A DNA stretch of 64,000 nucleotides. It comes from Pseudomonadota bacterium (GTDB taxonomy: Bacteria; Pseudomonadota; Gammaproteobacteria; Xanthomonadales; Wenzhouxiangellaceae). A model generated the notes under the pieces. That model was not told where the DNA came from. It saw nothing but the letters and a program-made list of their open reading frames with translations, and did not search any database. Numbering within the stretch: the first letter of the stretch is position 1; every line of letters begins with the position of its first letter. Below, piece after piece: positions 26,501 through 35,717 of the stretch. The position numbers were made by a program, and so were the translations under genes. The DNA is taken from NCBI GenBank assembly GCA_013285445.1, contig CP053448.1, positions 62,001 through 126,000 of the forward strand, given 5' to 3'.

Positions 26501-27118
26501 TCAGATCCCGAACCAGGCGAAAACGTAGCCTTCCATGAGCTCGTCGCGGTGCGGCGCGACCAGCTGCACGACCGACTCGGGAGCGTTGGAGACCCGCCGC
26601 GGCTGCGCCTGGTCTCCGAGCGCGGCCACGGCCACATCCTGGCCCAGCGCCAGATAGGTCTGATTGCGCACGTAGTAGTATTCCTGCAGTGAGAAATTGT
26701 AGCGGTTGAGCGCCTCGACCTGGGCCCGCTTGGCGACCAGCAGCAGATCGCCCAGATCGCGATAGCCACTCACCAGCTGGCCCAGACCACTCAGCCGGCC
26801 TTCACCCTCCAGCTCGCGATCGATCGCGTCAAACTTCTCCTTCAGCGCCTCGAAGCGGTCGGCCATATGCTCGCGGATTTCGCGCTGGGCGACGAGAAAG
26901 CGCTGGAACTGCTCGGGTGTGACCTGACCGTCGGCCGGTGCGGCGTAAGGCCCCGTCTGATCGATCTGCCCGCTGATGGCGGCAAACTCCTTCTGGAACG
27001 CATCGAGGTCGACGGCAAACTCGTAGGCAGGCTTGACGACAAAGAAATAGGTCAGCGTGCCGCCGCCCACCACAAGCACCGCAACGACGACCAGACACCC
27101 GACGAGAAAACCCTTCAT
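26501..27118 (-). CDS. Membrane-anchored periplasmic protein, unknown family
   Basis: Start chosen at ATG 27118, immediately before a hydrophobic helix (FLVGCLVVVAVLVVGGG). The 205-residue product is then mainly helical, with a region like QREIREHMADRFEALKEKF. It resembles nothing I can name. It lies 121 bp downstream of nothing on its strand and ends shortly before the AsmA gene's upstream region. Confidence 0.6.
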   Translation of the reverse strand: MKGFLVGCLVVVAVLVVGGGTLTYFFVVKPAYEFAVDLDAFQKEFAAISGQIDQTGPYAAPADGQVTPEQFQRFLVAQREIREHMADRFEALKEKFDAIDRELEGEGRLSGLGQLVSGYRDLGDLLLVAKRAQVEALNRYNFSLQEYYYVRNQTYLALGQDVAVAALGDQAQPRRVSNAPESVVQLVAPHRDELMEGYVFAWFGI

Positions 27119-27264
27119 GGCAAAATTCCCTTTTTTGTACGGAGAAAGTTGCCATTGATACGTATTTTTTCCGTATTTTCGGCCAGACCTCACCGACTTC
27201 CGTCAACCGGTCACAAATAATCCGTACCATATGCCGACCCGCATAAGCAGTCGCAGGAGCTGCC

Positions 27265-28755
27265 GTGATCAGAAACATCGCCCGCTTTTCAGGCTGCCTG
27301 GCCTTGCTCGGCCTGATCGCCCTGATCACCGGCTGCCGGCTCGGCTGCCACAGCGAGTTGCGCGACGATCCGCGCCAGACTACGCCGCTGCTGCTGGTCT
27401 CGATTGACGGCTTTCGATACGACTATCTCGATCACTTTGAGACTCCAGCGCTCGATCGCCTGGCGCGGGACGGGCTGCGCGCCGACAGCCTTCACCAGGT
27501 CTTTCCAACCAAGACCTTCGCTACCCATTACAGCCTTGTCACCGGGCTGCACCCGGGCACGCACGGCGTGGTGGCCAACAACATGTGGGATCCGAGACGA
27601 CAATCCCGCTTTTCCCTGCGTGATCGAGAGGCCGTTAGCGACGGCTACTGGTATCAGGGCGGCGAGCCGATCTGGGTCACCGCCGAGCGTCAGCGCTTGA
27701 TCACCGCGACCTATTTCTGGCCCGGTTCGGAGGCTTGCATCGGGCGGGTGCGCCCGACCTACTGGAAGCCCTACGACGGTCGCGTTGCACACGCCGAGCG
27801 CATCGACCAGATCCTGGACTGGCTCGACCTGCCGCCCGACCAACGCCCCGCCTTCCTCACCTTGTATTTCAGCGCCGTCGATTCAGCCGGCCATCGTGGT
27901 GGACCGCTGTCTGAAATGACGCGCGCCGCAGTCGCTGACGTCGACGGCCATCTCGGCGATCTGCTCGACGCGCTCGAAGCGGACAATCGACTCGATGCGA
28001 TCAACATCATCGTGGTATCGGACCACGGCATGTCCGACGTCGATACACAGCGCAGCATCCTGCTCAATGAACTGATCGACCTGACCGGTCTCAACATCTC
28101 CGACTGGGGCCCGGCAGCGCAGATCTGGACAGGGGCGCGTGACCCGCAGGACCTGGTCGCAGAGCTGCGCGAGGCGCACCCGCACCTGCGCGCATGGAGG
28201 CGCGACGAAATCCCGGCCCGCTATCACTTCGGCAGCCACCGCAGGGTGCCCGATGTGCTCGTCGAGGCCGATCCGGGCTGGCTGATCACGGCCGCTCCGT
28301 TCGCGGCCAACGACCGCTCACCGCCACTGGGCATGCACGGCTGGGATCCGGCGCTGGCCGAGATGCATGGCGTCTTCATCGCCCGTGGCCCGGACTTCAT
28401 TGCGGGAACCCGTTCGCCGGCCGTGCACAGCGTCGATCTGTATGCGCTGATGGCCGAGCTGCTCGACCTCCAGCCCGCCGAGCACGAGGGTCGCCTGGAG
28501 GCGTTCAGCCCCTATCTCGGTGACGGACCGGCGCCGGCCTACCGGGCAGAGCGATTCGACTGCCGGAGCGAAATCGTCGAGGCGCGCATCGGGGCACAGC
28601 ACATGGCGCTCCACATCGGCGAATTCATTCACGTGCTCGACCGGGTCGGTGACGGACACTTCGAGGCGGTCGACCTGGCCTTCGAGATCGACGGCGAGAC
28701 GGCCGGCGGCCGGGTCGACGGCCGTTCGCTGGAAGGCTGCCGGCGTCTGCCTTGA
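27265..28755 (+). CDS. Lipoprotein nucleotide pyrophosphatase/phosphodiesterase with MliC-like tail
   Basis: GTG start with a CAGGAG site. The signal peptide ends in LITGC, a lipobox. The alkaline-phosphatase-superfamily NPP core is clear: SIDGFRYDYL metal Asp, catalytic Thr in FPTKTFATHYSLVTG, VDSAGHRGG, and VVSDHGM. After residue about 425 a separate segment (AERFDCRSEIVEARI ... SLEGCRRLP) has two cysteines and resembles the lysozyme-inhibitor MliC fold. Substrate is probably nucleotides or phosphodiesters in the periplasm. Confidence 0.85.
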   Translation: MIRNIARFSGCLALLGLIALITGCRLGCHSELRDDPRQTTPLLLVSIDGFRYDYLDHFETPALDRLARDGLRADSLHQVFPTKTFATHYSLVTGLHPGTHGVVANNMWDPRRQSRFSLRDREAVSDGYWYQGGEPIWVTAERQRLITATYFWPGSEACIGRVRPTYWKPYDGRVAHAERIDQILDWLDLPPDQRPAFLTLYFSAVDSAGHRGGPLSEMTRAAVADVDGHLGDLLDALEADNRLDAINIIVVSDHGMSDVDTQRSILLNELIDLTGLNISDWGPAAQIWTGARDPQDLVAELREAHPHLRAWRRDEIPARYHFGSHRRVPDVLVEADPGWLITAAPFAANDRSPPLGMHGWDPALAEMHGVFIARGPDFIAGTRSPAVHSVDLYALMAELLDLQPAEHEGRLEAFSPYLGDGPAPAYRAERFDCRSEIVEARIGAQHMALHIGEFIHVLDRVGDGHFEAVDLAFEIDGETAGGRVDGRSLEGCRRLP

Positions 28756-28772
28756 AGCGGCCCGGCCCGCGC

Positions 28773-29303
28773 TCAATGCCCGGGGTGAGCTCCGTTATGC
28801 CCCGCCCGGTCGCCGTAACCACGCCGCCTCGCGTAGGCAGCGATCTGCTCGTCGCTGAGCAGCGCGGCCTGCTCGATGTGAGCCTGCAGGTGCACCTGGC
28901 GCAGCTCGCCTTCGATGCGGGCACTTTCGGAGACCCGTTCGCTCAGTCGCTGTCCGGAAGCACCGCCCTCGGCAAACAGCCGGTCGAGCGTCGCCTCGGC
29001 CGCGATCAGCTCACGACCCAGGGCTCTGGCGCGATCTCGCATTGCTTCCAAAAGCGCCTGGCTGCGTCGGCGCTGCTCGGCATCGAGCCCGAGCTCATCA
29101 GCCATTTCCAGAACGTGCAGCGGACCGGGATAGCCGTTGAGTTCCGCGGCCTTCGCATAACCCAGCCCTCGTCCCATCTCCAGCGCGCTGATACGCTCGT
29201 CTGAAAGCGCCTTGATTGCGCGGGATTCCTGCTTGGCATAAGGCGACTGAGCGAACGCAGCGGGAAGCGACAACAGGCATAAAAACAGAAAAGCCATTTT
29301 CAT
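28773..29303 (-). CDS. Spy/CpxP-like periplasmic protein
   Basis: 176 residues. Cleavable signal peptide (FLFLCLLSLPAAFAQS), then a helical body with LGLDAEQRRRSQALLEAM and a C-terminal LLSDEQIAAYARRRGY, analogous to the LTxxQ repeats of Spy/CpxP chaperones and metal sensors. Histidine-rich end (HNGAHPGH) might bind metal. Confidence 0.7.
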   Translation of the reverse strand: MKMAFLFLCLLSLPAAFAQSPYAKQESRAIKALSDERISALEMGRGLGYAKAAELNGYPGPLHVLEMADELGLDAEQRRRSQALLEAMRDRARALGRELIAAEATLDRLFAEGGASGQRLSERVSESARIEGELRQVHLQAHIEQAALLSDEQIAAYARRRGYGDRAGHNGAHPGH

Positions 29304-29321
29304 GGGCTTGGGTCCGTTGAA

Positions 29322-30290
29322 TCACTGAACCGCAATCATAGCCGGTCCGGAGCCAGGCGGCAGCAGCGCCTGACCGCCGGTCAGGCCGACTCCGAGCAGG
29401 CGCAAAATGACCGAACGCGCCTCGACCCAGGCCGGCGCAAATGGCGCGATCGGATCAAAATGACCGGCACCTTCGACGATATGGCGCTCGGCCGCACCGC
29501 CAACGGCGCGAATTCGGGCCGCGTGGATCACGCTCTGGGCAAGCGGAACGATCGGGTCGACACGACCGTGGACCAGGTACACCGGCACGCTCGGCGGCAG
29601 CAGGCGCGCCGGGCTGGCCAGCGGCAGGCGCGCCTGCCGCATCGAGTCGGACTCGCCCAGCAGCGCCGCCGCCGACCGATTGCAGCTGCCCTCGCCGCGG
29701 GCATAGCGCTCCAGGTCGGTGATGGCGGCCAGCGCGACCACGCCGCGCAGGCCGGGGGCGTTTCGAGCGCGCCAGGGATGTTCGGCCGGCAGCTGCTCCC
29801 GACCGGCCAGCCACAGCGCCAGGTGGCCGCCGGCCGAATGCCCGGCCAGCACCACGCGATCGAGATCGAGCGGCAGGCCTTTGTCCAGCTCACCGAGCTG
29901 CGCGTAGCCTGCGGCCACGTCATCGAAAGTGCCCGGCCAGCCGCCGCCGTCCTCGCCCAGGCGTCGGTATTCCAGCGACCAGACGGCAACGCCGTGCCGC
30001 GCCAGATCGGCGGCCAGTGGCGCGACATGGTCGAGTCCGTATTCGACCCGCCAGCAGCCGCCGTGGATGAGTACGGCCACCGGGAACGGACCTTCTCCGG
30101 CGGGCAGCCGCAGCTCGCCGAACTGGGACGGCGCCTCGCCGTAGGCGATGCGCTGACCGGGTTCGGGACTGGGCTGCGCGACGATTTCCGCCCATCCCAC
30201 CGGCTCGTTCGCCGCCACGCTCGTGCTCACCCAGAGCGCGGCCAGCAGCATGCCGACTCGTCGTCTGCTTGGTCGGTCCTCACTGACCAC
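29322..30290 (-). CDS. Secreted alpha/beta hydrolase
   Basis: 322 residues; Met14 (30251) may be the true start because it opens a signal peptide (MLLAALWVSTSVAA). HGGCW oxyanion motif, nucleophile elbow GHSAGGH, Asp in HGRVDPIVP and His in GAGHFDPI form a full catalytic set. Similar to BD-FAE/kynurenine-formamidase-like esterases. It may be co-transcribed with the Spy-like gene (18-bp gap). Confidence 0.83.
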   Translation of the reverse strand: MVSEDRPSRRRVGMLLAALWVSTSVAANEPVGWAEIVAQPSPEPGQRIAYGEAPSQFGELRLPAGEGPFPVAVLIHGGCWRVEYGLDHVAPLAADLARHGVAVWSLEYRRLGEDGGGWPGTFDDVAAGYAQLGELDKGLPLDLDRVVLAGHSAGGHLALWLAGREQLPAEHPWRARNAPGLRGVVALAAITDLERYARGEGSCNRSAAALLGESDSMRQARLPLASPARLLPPSVPVYLVHGRVDPIVPLAQSVIHAARIRAVGGAAERHIVEGAGHFDPIAPFAPAWVEARSVILRLLGVGLTGGQALLPPGSGPAMIAVQ

Positions 30291-30338
30291 CGTCAGCCCT
30301 TGCTGGTGCGGCTCGCTGTCGGGAGACCGCCCGCGACA

Positions 30339-30716
30339 TCACTCAGACGCCGGCGTCCAGACCGCCAGCTCATGGCCGTCGGGGTCGTGAAAATGAAAGC
30401 GCCGACCGCCTGGAAACTCGAAGGGTTCGGCCGTGACCCCGGCACCGGCCGCGCGCACCGCCGCCAGGCTGGCGTCGAGATCGTCGGAAAAGAGAATGAG
30501 CAGCACGCCGCCGGGCGTGACCGACTCGACCGGACGGAAGCCGCCCGATTCCTCGTCGCGCCCGCCGCCGGGCCGCCGGATACCGACGTACTGGTCGCCG
30601 TAGTCGTTGAAACGCCAGCCGAAGACCTCGCCGTAGAAGCGCTTGGCGCGGGCCAGGTCGGTTACCGGGATTTCGATGTAGTCGATCGCGTGGTGGATGT
30701 GGTTCGGGGGGGACAC
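30339..30716 (-). CDS. VOC-family (glyoxalase-like) protein
   Basis: Start at GTG 30716, preceded by AGGAGA at 6 bp; upstream codons in the frame are probably not translated. About 125 residues with two VOC half-modules: IHHAIDYIEIPVTDLARAKR and the end FHFHDPDGHELAVW with the terminal metal Glu. Closest to the 27-kDa-antigen/CFP30B-like single-VOC proteins of unknown substrate. Confidence 0.82.
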   Translation of the reverse strand: MSPPNHIHHAIDYIEIPVTDLARAKRFYGEVFGWRFNDYGDQYVGIRRPGGGRDEESGGFRPVESVTPGGVLLILFSDDLDASLAAVRAAGAGVTAEPFEFPGGRRFHFHDPDGHELAVWTPASE

Positions 30717-30859
30717 GTCTTTCTCCTGGCTGCCCGTTCGCTGAAGGGACAGGCGCGTTGCACGGAAGAACCGAGCATGCCTCGACACCACCCAGCCGTC
30801 AAGCTGCGCCGGGCAGGACGAGGCTGGTCTGCTAGACTCGCTTCGACCCCACGGGAAGA

Positions 30860-31738
30860 GTGAACGTAGCGATGCAGATCTGGATCAATGGCCGGCTCGT
30901 CCCCGAGGCGCAAGCGAGCGTGTCGGTCTTCGACTCCGGCTTCGTACTGGGCGACGGGGTCTGGGAGGGTGTGCGGGTCGTTGGCGGCCAGGCGGCCTTT
31001 CTTCAGGCGCACCTGGCACGGCTGGAGGAAGGGGCTAAGGCACTCATGCTGACGGGAATGCCCGGGCGGGAGGCGCTGGTCGAAGCCGTCTCGGCCGTCA
31101 TCGAGGCCAACGGCCTGGCCGACGACGCCCACCTGCGCATCATGCTCACGCGCGGCATCCGACGCTCACCCTACCAGGACCCGCGCCTGGTCGCTGGCGG
31201 ACCAACGGTCGTGATCATTCCCGGCCATCATCCGGTCACCGAGGAGATCCTGCAGAAGCCGCAGCGCCTGTTCACCGTGCATGTCCACCGCGGCGCACCC
31301 GACGTGCAGGACCCGCGCCTGAATAGCCACAGCAAGCTCAACTGCATCCTGGCCTGCATTCAGGCCAGCGTGGCCGGTGCCGACGAGGCGCTGATGCTTG
31401 ATCCCGACGGCTTCGTTGCCACCTGCAACTCGACGCACTTCTTCATCGTGCGCGGCGGGGTCGTAATGACCTCTGACGGGCGTTACTGCCTTGGTGGCAT
31501 CACGCGCGGCCACATGCTGGAACTGTGCCGCGACATTGGCATCCCCTGTCAGGAGAAGAACTTCAGCCTGACCGACGTCTATGCCTCCGAGGAAGCCTTC
31601 ACCACCGGCACCCTGTCGGGCATTCGCCCGGTCGGCGAGGTCGACGGGCGAACGATCGGCAGCGGCGAGCGCGGTCCGGTCACCGAACGGCTGCAGCGGC
31701 TCTACGTCGAGCTGCTTCGAAGGGCGGCCGGTGACTGA
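30860..31738 (+). CDS. PLP-dependent class IV aminotransferase
   Basis: 292 residues from GTG 30860 (ATG 30872 is an alternative). Class IV features: GRLVPEAQASVSVFDSGFVLGDG start, the PLP lysine in LNSHSKLNC near residue 159, EALMLDPDGFVATCNSTHFF and TGTLSGIRPV. This is the branched-chain/D-amino-acid aminotransferase fold. It overlaps the following sulfotransferase gene by 8 bp. Confidence 0.87.
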   Translation: MNVAMQIWINGRLVPEAQASVSVFDSGFVLGDGVWEGVRVVGGQAAFLQAHLARLEEGAKALMLTGMPGREALVEAVSAVIEANGLADDAHLRIMLTRGIRRSPYQDPRLVAGGPTVVIIPGHHPVTEEILQKPQRLFTVHVHRGAPDVQDPRLNSHSKLNCILACIQASVAGADEALMLDPDGFVATCNSTHFFIVRGGVVMTSDGRYCLGGITRGHMLELCRDIGIPCQEKNFSLTDVYASEEAFTTGTLSGIRPVGEVDGRTIGSGERGPVTERLQRLYVELLRRAAGD

Positions 31739-32468
31739 GCCGCTTCGTATCGCCATGTGGTCGGGACCGCGCAACATCTCCACGGCCATGATGCGCGCCT
31801 TCGAAAACCGCCCCGACTGCGCGGTCAGCGACGAGCCGCTCTACGGCGCCTGGCTGAAGATCAGCGGAGAAAAGCACCCAATGCACGAGGAGATCGTCGC
31901 GGCCATGGACTGCGACTGGCGCTCGGTGGTTGACGATCTCACCGGCGCGGCACCCGAAGGCAGGCCGGTCTGGTACCAGAAGCACATGACCCATCACATC
32001 CTGCCGGAGATGATGGATACCGGCTGGCTGTCGAAACTCACTCACGTCTTCCTCATCCGTGACCCGCGCCACGTGGTCGCTTCCTACCTGGGCAAGCGCG
32101 ACACTGTCTCGCCCGAAGCCATCGGCGTACCGCAGCAGCAGGCACTCCACGACTTCATCACCGGCAGGGTCGGTCAGAACCCGCCGATCATCGACAGCGG
32201 CGAGTTCCTGACCGATCCGGAAGGCCATCTGCGCGCCCTGTGCGAGCGGCTTCACATTCCCTTCAGCAACGAGATGCTGTCCTGGCCCGCCGGACCGCGC
32301 GAAAGCGACGGCGTGTGGGCGCCCCACTGGTATCAGAAGGTGTGGGAAACAACCGGCTTTGGCCCGCCGCCGGGCGCGCCACCGGAGCTGGCGGGGCGGG
32401 CACGAGCAGTGGCCCAAAGCTGCCGGCCGCTCTACGAGCAGCTCTACCGCAAGCGCCTGGGGGTATGA
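31731..32468 (+). CDS. Sulfotransferase-family protein
   Basis: GTG start at 31731 inside the aminotransferase end. About 245 residues with the PAPS 5'-phosphosulfate loop (MWSGPRNISTAM, residues 9-20) and the 3'-phosphate motif LIRDPRHVVASYL. The pair aminotransferase-sulfotransferase suggests modification of an amino-acid-derived compound; the substrate is unknown. Confidence 0.8.
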   Translation: MTEPLRIAMWSGPRNISTAMMRAFENRPDCAVSDEPLYGAWLKISGEKHPMHEEIVAAMDCDWRSVVDDLTGAAPEGRPVWYQKHMTHHILPEMMDTGWLSKLTHVFLIRDPRHVVASYLGKRDTVSPEAIGVPQQQALHDFITGRVGQNPPIIDSGEFLTDPEGHLRALCERLHIPFSNEMLSWPAGPRESDGVWAPHWYQKVWETTGFGPPPGAPPELAGRARAVAQSCRPLYEQLYRKRLGV

Positions 32469-32534
32469 GGATTCAGCGCTGCAGGGGAGTGCGTGACCGG
32501 TTTGTCGAGCGTTTGGGGATGGTCCGCTGCCTGC

Positions 32535-33149
32535 TCACGCAGACTGGCGAAGCTCCCGGCCGGCGCGGGCCATTACCCGCAGGGCCGAGCGCAGCAGGAA
32601 CAGCACCAACAGTCCCGCCACAAGCAGGTCGGGCCAGGCCGAGCCGGTCGCCCAGACTGCCGCCGCGGCCGCGAATACCGACAGGTTGGCCACGATATCG
32701 TTACGCGAGCATTCCCACACCGAGTTCATGTTGACGTCGTCATCCCGGTGACGCATGAGCAGGAACAGGCAGGTGGCGTTGGCCGCCAGGGCGACCAGGC
32801 TGAACGCCCCCATCAGTTCGAATACCGGCGTGGCCGGCACGAACAGCCGGTAGACGATCTGGGCAGCCACCACGGCGGCGGCAAGCAGGATCAGCCCGCC
32901 CTTGAGCAGAGCGACACGCGCCTTGGTTCGTCGCCCTCGCGCCACGGCATACAGGCTGATCGCGTAGGTGAACGCGTCGCCGAAATTGTCCAGGCTGTCG
33001 GCCAGCAAGGCGCTGGAGTGAGCGGCCCAGGCTGCAGCCACGATGATGAAAAACATCACCGCGTTGATGGCGAATACCACATGCAGCGTACCGCGCTGGC
33101 GCTCGCGCAGCAGCGCTAACGAATCACCGTGGTTGCAGCAACCGCTCAT
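32535..33149 (-). CDS. CDF-family cation transporter
   Basis: 204 residues with five to six transmembrane helices. The metal-site motif in helix 2 is ADSLDNFGDAF, and in helix 5 SRNDIVANLSV, as in cation diffusion facilitators. A short N-terminal CCNHGD may bind metal. It lacks the usual C-terminal cytoplasmic domain, so it belongs to the short CDF group. Zn, Fe or Mn export is likely. Confidence 0.8.
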   Translation of the reverse strand: MSGCCNHGDSLALLRERQRGTLHVVFAINAVMFFIIVAAAWAAHSSALLADSLDNFGDAFTYAISLYAVARGRRTKARVALLKGGLILLAAAVVAAQIVYRLFVPATPVFELMGAFSLVALAANATCLFLLMRHRDDDVNMNSVWECSRNDIVANLSVFAAAAAVWATGSAWPDLLVAGLLVLFLLRSALRVMARAGRELRQSA

Positions 33150-33228
33150 GAACTCGGGCTTGTGGAAAAAGGGTCCGGCACCTGGAGTTGGCCTGCCTGC
33201 TCGAATCGGAGTGCCTACTGTAACCCGG

Positions 33229-33564
33229 CTACTCGCCGGCCACCGTTCGTGAAAACACGTTGATAATCACCACGCCGGCGACAATCAGCGCCATGCCCAC
33301 AAGCGCCGGCGCGTCCAGGCGCTGGCCGAAGAAGGCATATCCGGCCAGCGCAATCAGCGCCACCCCGACACCGGCCCAGATGGCATAGGCGATACCCACC
33401 GGCAGGGTCTTGAGCGCCAGGCCGAGAAAGAAGAACGCGACGGTGTAAGAGGCCACAACCGCCAGCGACGGACCAAGCCTGGTGAAGCCTTCCGCACTCT
33501 TGAGATACGACGTGCCGATGACCTCGGCGACGATCGCGATCGACAGGTAGAGCCAATGGGACAT
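33229..33564 (-). CDS. SMR-family multidrug efflux protein (EmrE-like)
   Basis: ATG 33564 gives 111 residues, the usual SMR length, with four transmembrane helices. The essential membrane glutamate is present (Glu14 in IVAEVIGTSYLKSAEGF). Helix 4 motif GMALIVAGVVIINVFS is typical. The upstream in-frame extension to 33672 is unlikely to be translated. Confidence 0.9.
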   Translation of the reverse strand: MSHWLYLSIAIVAEVIGTSYLKSAEGFTRLGPSLAVVASYTVAFFFLGLALKTLPVGIAYAIWAGVGVALIALAGYAFFGQRLDAPALVGMALIVAGVVIINVFSRTVAGE

Positions 33565-33728
33565 CGCGTTTCTCCATGCGGTTGCAGTCAGAGGATCCGG
33601 CCGGCCGGTGGTCCGGTTCGCAATAGAAGGGGATCGCAATGGCACCAGGAGGCTCGGCCAGTCAATTTCCACCCCGCCGCCACCGGGCCTGGAGTAGTCT
33701 CATAGACTGAAAGACCGATGGTAGCAAA

Positions 33729-34943
33729 ATGATCTCTCGCATTGTATCGGCGCAACGGCGACTCAGCGAGTCCGGCGGGACTGCGCCGGTGTTGCTGTCG
33801 TGGCGCCTGCTTATCCCGTTTGCGCTACTTGCCCTGGGCGTGGCCGTTCCCGGGGCCGGCCGGATCATGGTCGAAACCGTCAGCGAGGCCTACCTGCAGG
33901 TGTCGGTGTTCGTCGCCTTCACCCTGGCGCTGATCTACGGCGCCGAGCGCCTGTTCAATTTCGACATGGCCGCGTTTCTGAGCGGGCATCCGCGCAGCCA
34001 GGTGCCCGTTGCCGCCTTCCTGGGCGCGCTGCCGGGCTGCGGCGGCGCGATTGTCGTGGTCACCCAGTACGTCAACGGCCACGTCGGTTTCGGCGCGCTG
34101 ATCGCCGTGCTCACCGCCACCATGGGCGACGCCGCCTTCCTGCTGCTGGCGCGCGAACCGCTGACCGGGCTGATGGTCTTCGCCCTGGGCATGATCGTGG
34201 GCACCATCAGCGGCTACCTGCTCGAGGCCCTTCATGGGCGCGACTTCATGCGCCAGCAGTCCCTGACCTCGCCGGAAGAGGCCGAGCGCCGGGCGGCGGC
34301 CGCGCGCCATCGCTCGATCTCCATCCGCACGCTCCACCCGGTCTGGATCGCGCTGATGCTGCCGGGCCTGGTCTTCGCCGTGCCGATCGCCATGCAGCTC
34401 GACCCCAATAGCTGGTTCGGAAGCTTGTCCACCTACCAGCCAGTCACGCTGCTGGGCTTTGCCGGCGGCTGCCTGGCACTGCTGATGTGGGCAGCCCACC
34501 TGTCGTCCGACCCCGGTCACCAGTACACCGCCGCCAACCCCAGCGACCTGGCCGAGCCCAGCCCCACCCCAGTCTTGCGGGTCATCAACGACACCAACTT
34601 CGTCACCGTATGGGTCATCGCCGCCTTCCTGCTGTTCGAACTCGGCGTGCACTTCACCGGCGCCAACCTCAACAGCTGGTTCGCAGTCTGGGCGCCGCTG
34701 ACGCCGCTGATCGCCGCGCTGGTCGGTTTCCTGCCCGGCTGCGGGCCGCAGATCATCGTCACCACGCTCTACCTGACCGGCGCCATCCCCGTGGCCGCAT
34801 TGTTCGCCAACGCAATCAGCAATGACGGCGATGCCTTGTTTCCCGCGATTGCCCTGGCGCCGAAGGCCGCTATCGTGGCCACCCTGTACACCGGCATCCC
34901 GGCGCTCATCGTCGGCTACGCGGTCTATTTCCTGATGGGCTGA
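33729..34943 (+). CDS. Putative manganese/heavy-metal exporter (10-TM, PF11449 type)
   Basis: 404 residues with about ten hydrophobic helices and two internal repeat motifs, ALPGCGGAIVVVTQYVNG and FLPGCGPQIIVTTLYLTG. These identify the 10-TM putative Mn transporter family. No yybP-ykoY riboswitch is visible in the 56 bp upstream. The direction of transport is inferred from the family. Confidence 0.8.
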   Translation: MISRIVSAQRRLSESGGTAPVLLSWRLLIPFALLALGVAVPGAGRIMVETVSEAYLQVSVFVAFTLALIYGAERLFNFDMAAFLSGHPRSQVPVAAFLGALPGCGGAIVVVTQYVNGHVGFGALIAVLTATMGDAAFLLLAREPLTGLMVFALGMIVGTISGYLLEALHGRDFMRQQSLTSPEEAERRAAAARHRSISIRTLHPVWIALMLPGLVFAVPIAMQLDPNSWFGSLSTYQPVTLLGFAGGCLALLMWAAHLSSDPGHQYTAANPSDLAEPSPTPVLRVINDTNFVTVWVIAAFLLFELGVHFTGANLNSWFAVWAPLTPLIAALVGFLPGCGPQIIVTTLYLTGAIPVAALFANAISNDGDALFPAIALAPKAAIVATLYTGIPALIVGYAVYFLMG

Positions 34944-34949
34944 AGCCTG

Positions 34950-35663
34950 TCAGGTGGCCACGCCGAACAGGCGCCCGACGCCAGCAGTGGCCGCCATGGC
35001 CAGGGTGCCCCAAAACGCGACCCGGGCTGCGCCCACCCAGATCGAAGCCCCGCCGGTTTGCGCTGCCACCGCGCCCAGCCCGGCCAGCAGGGGCAAGCAG
35101 GCGCCGGCCACCATCGGAATGACCAGGTCGATCGGCGACAGCCAGGCCACGCCCAGCGGCAGGCCGGCACCCATGGAAAAGGTCACTGCCGACGACATCG
35201 CAGCCAGGATGGGACGCGCACTCGTCTGCTCCGAAATTCCGATTTCGTCTCGGGCGTGGGCGCCGAGGGCGTCGTGTTCCATTAACCGCTCGGCCACCTT
35301 GTCGGCCAGCGCCGCGTCCAGCCCGCGCTGGCGATAGATCGCCGCCAGTTCCGCACGCTCGGCCTCCGGGTTTTCCTCGATCGATTTCTGCTCGACAGCC
35401 AGGTCGGCTTTCTCGGTATCAGCCTGCGAACTGACCGAAACGTACTCGGCCGCGGCCATCGACATCGCACCGGCGATCAGTCCGGCCACGCCGGCGATCA
35501 GGATGTTTTCGTGCGTGGCGCCGGCGGCCGCCACGCCGATGATCAGGCTCGAGGTCGAAACGATGCCGTCGTTGGCGCCCATCACGGCCGCCCGCAGCCA
35601 GACCGTGCGGTGCACGCGATGCGGCTGGTGAAGATGCTCCGGTCCGCTGCTCGATTCCGTCAT
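34950..35663 (-). CDS. VIT1/CCC1-family iron/manganese transporter
   Basis: Start at ATG 35663. About 237 residues. Motifs: RAAVMGANDGIVSTSSLIIG, GLIAGAMSMAAAEYVSVSSQ, then a Glu-rich cytoplasmic metal-binding helix (EENPEAERAELAAIYRQRG) and two more membrane helices. Bacterial members transport Fe2+/Mn2+. Convergent with the manganese-exporter gene (6-bp gap). Confidence 0.9.
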   Translation of the reverse strand: MTESSSGPEHLHQPHRVHRTVWLRAAVMGANDGIVSTSSLIIGVAAAGATHENILIAGVAGLIAGAMSMAAAEYVSVSSQADTEKADLAVEQKSIEENPEAERAELAAIYRQRGLDAALADKVAERLMEHDALGAHARDEIGISEQTSARPILAAMSSAVTFSMGAGLPLGVAWLSPIDLVIPMVAGACLPLLAGLGAVAAQTGGASIWVGAARVAFWGTLAMAATAGVGRLFGVAT

Positions 35664-35717
35664 CTGCACGCTACCGCCACGCCCGCGAAACCGCGCGTTT
35701 CCTGGGCGCAACAGCCA

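Noticed and set aside
33673..33728. Possible manganese riboswitch before the Mn-exporter-like gene
   Set aside because: Only 56 bp lie between the divergent genes, and the conserved yybP-ykoY elements are not visible.
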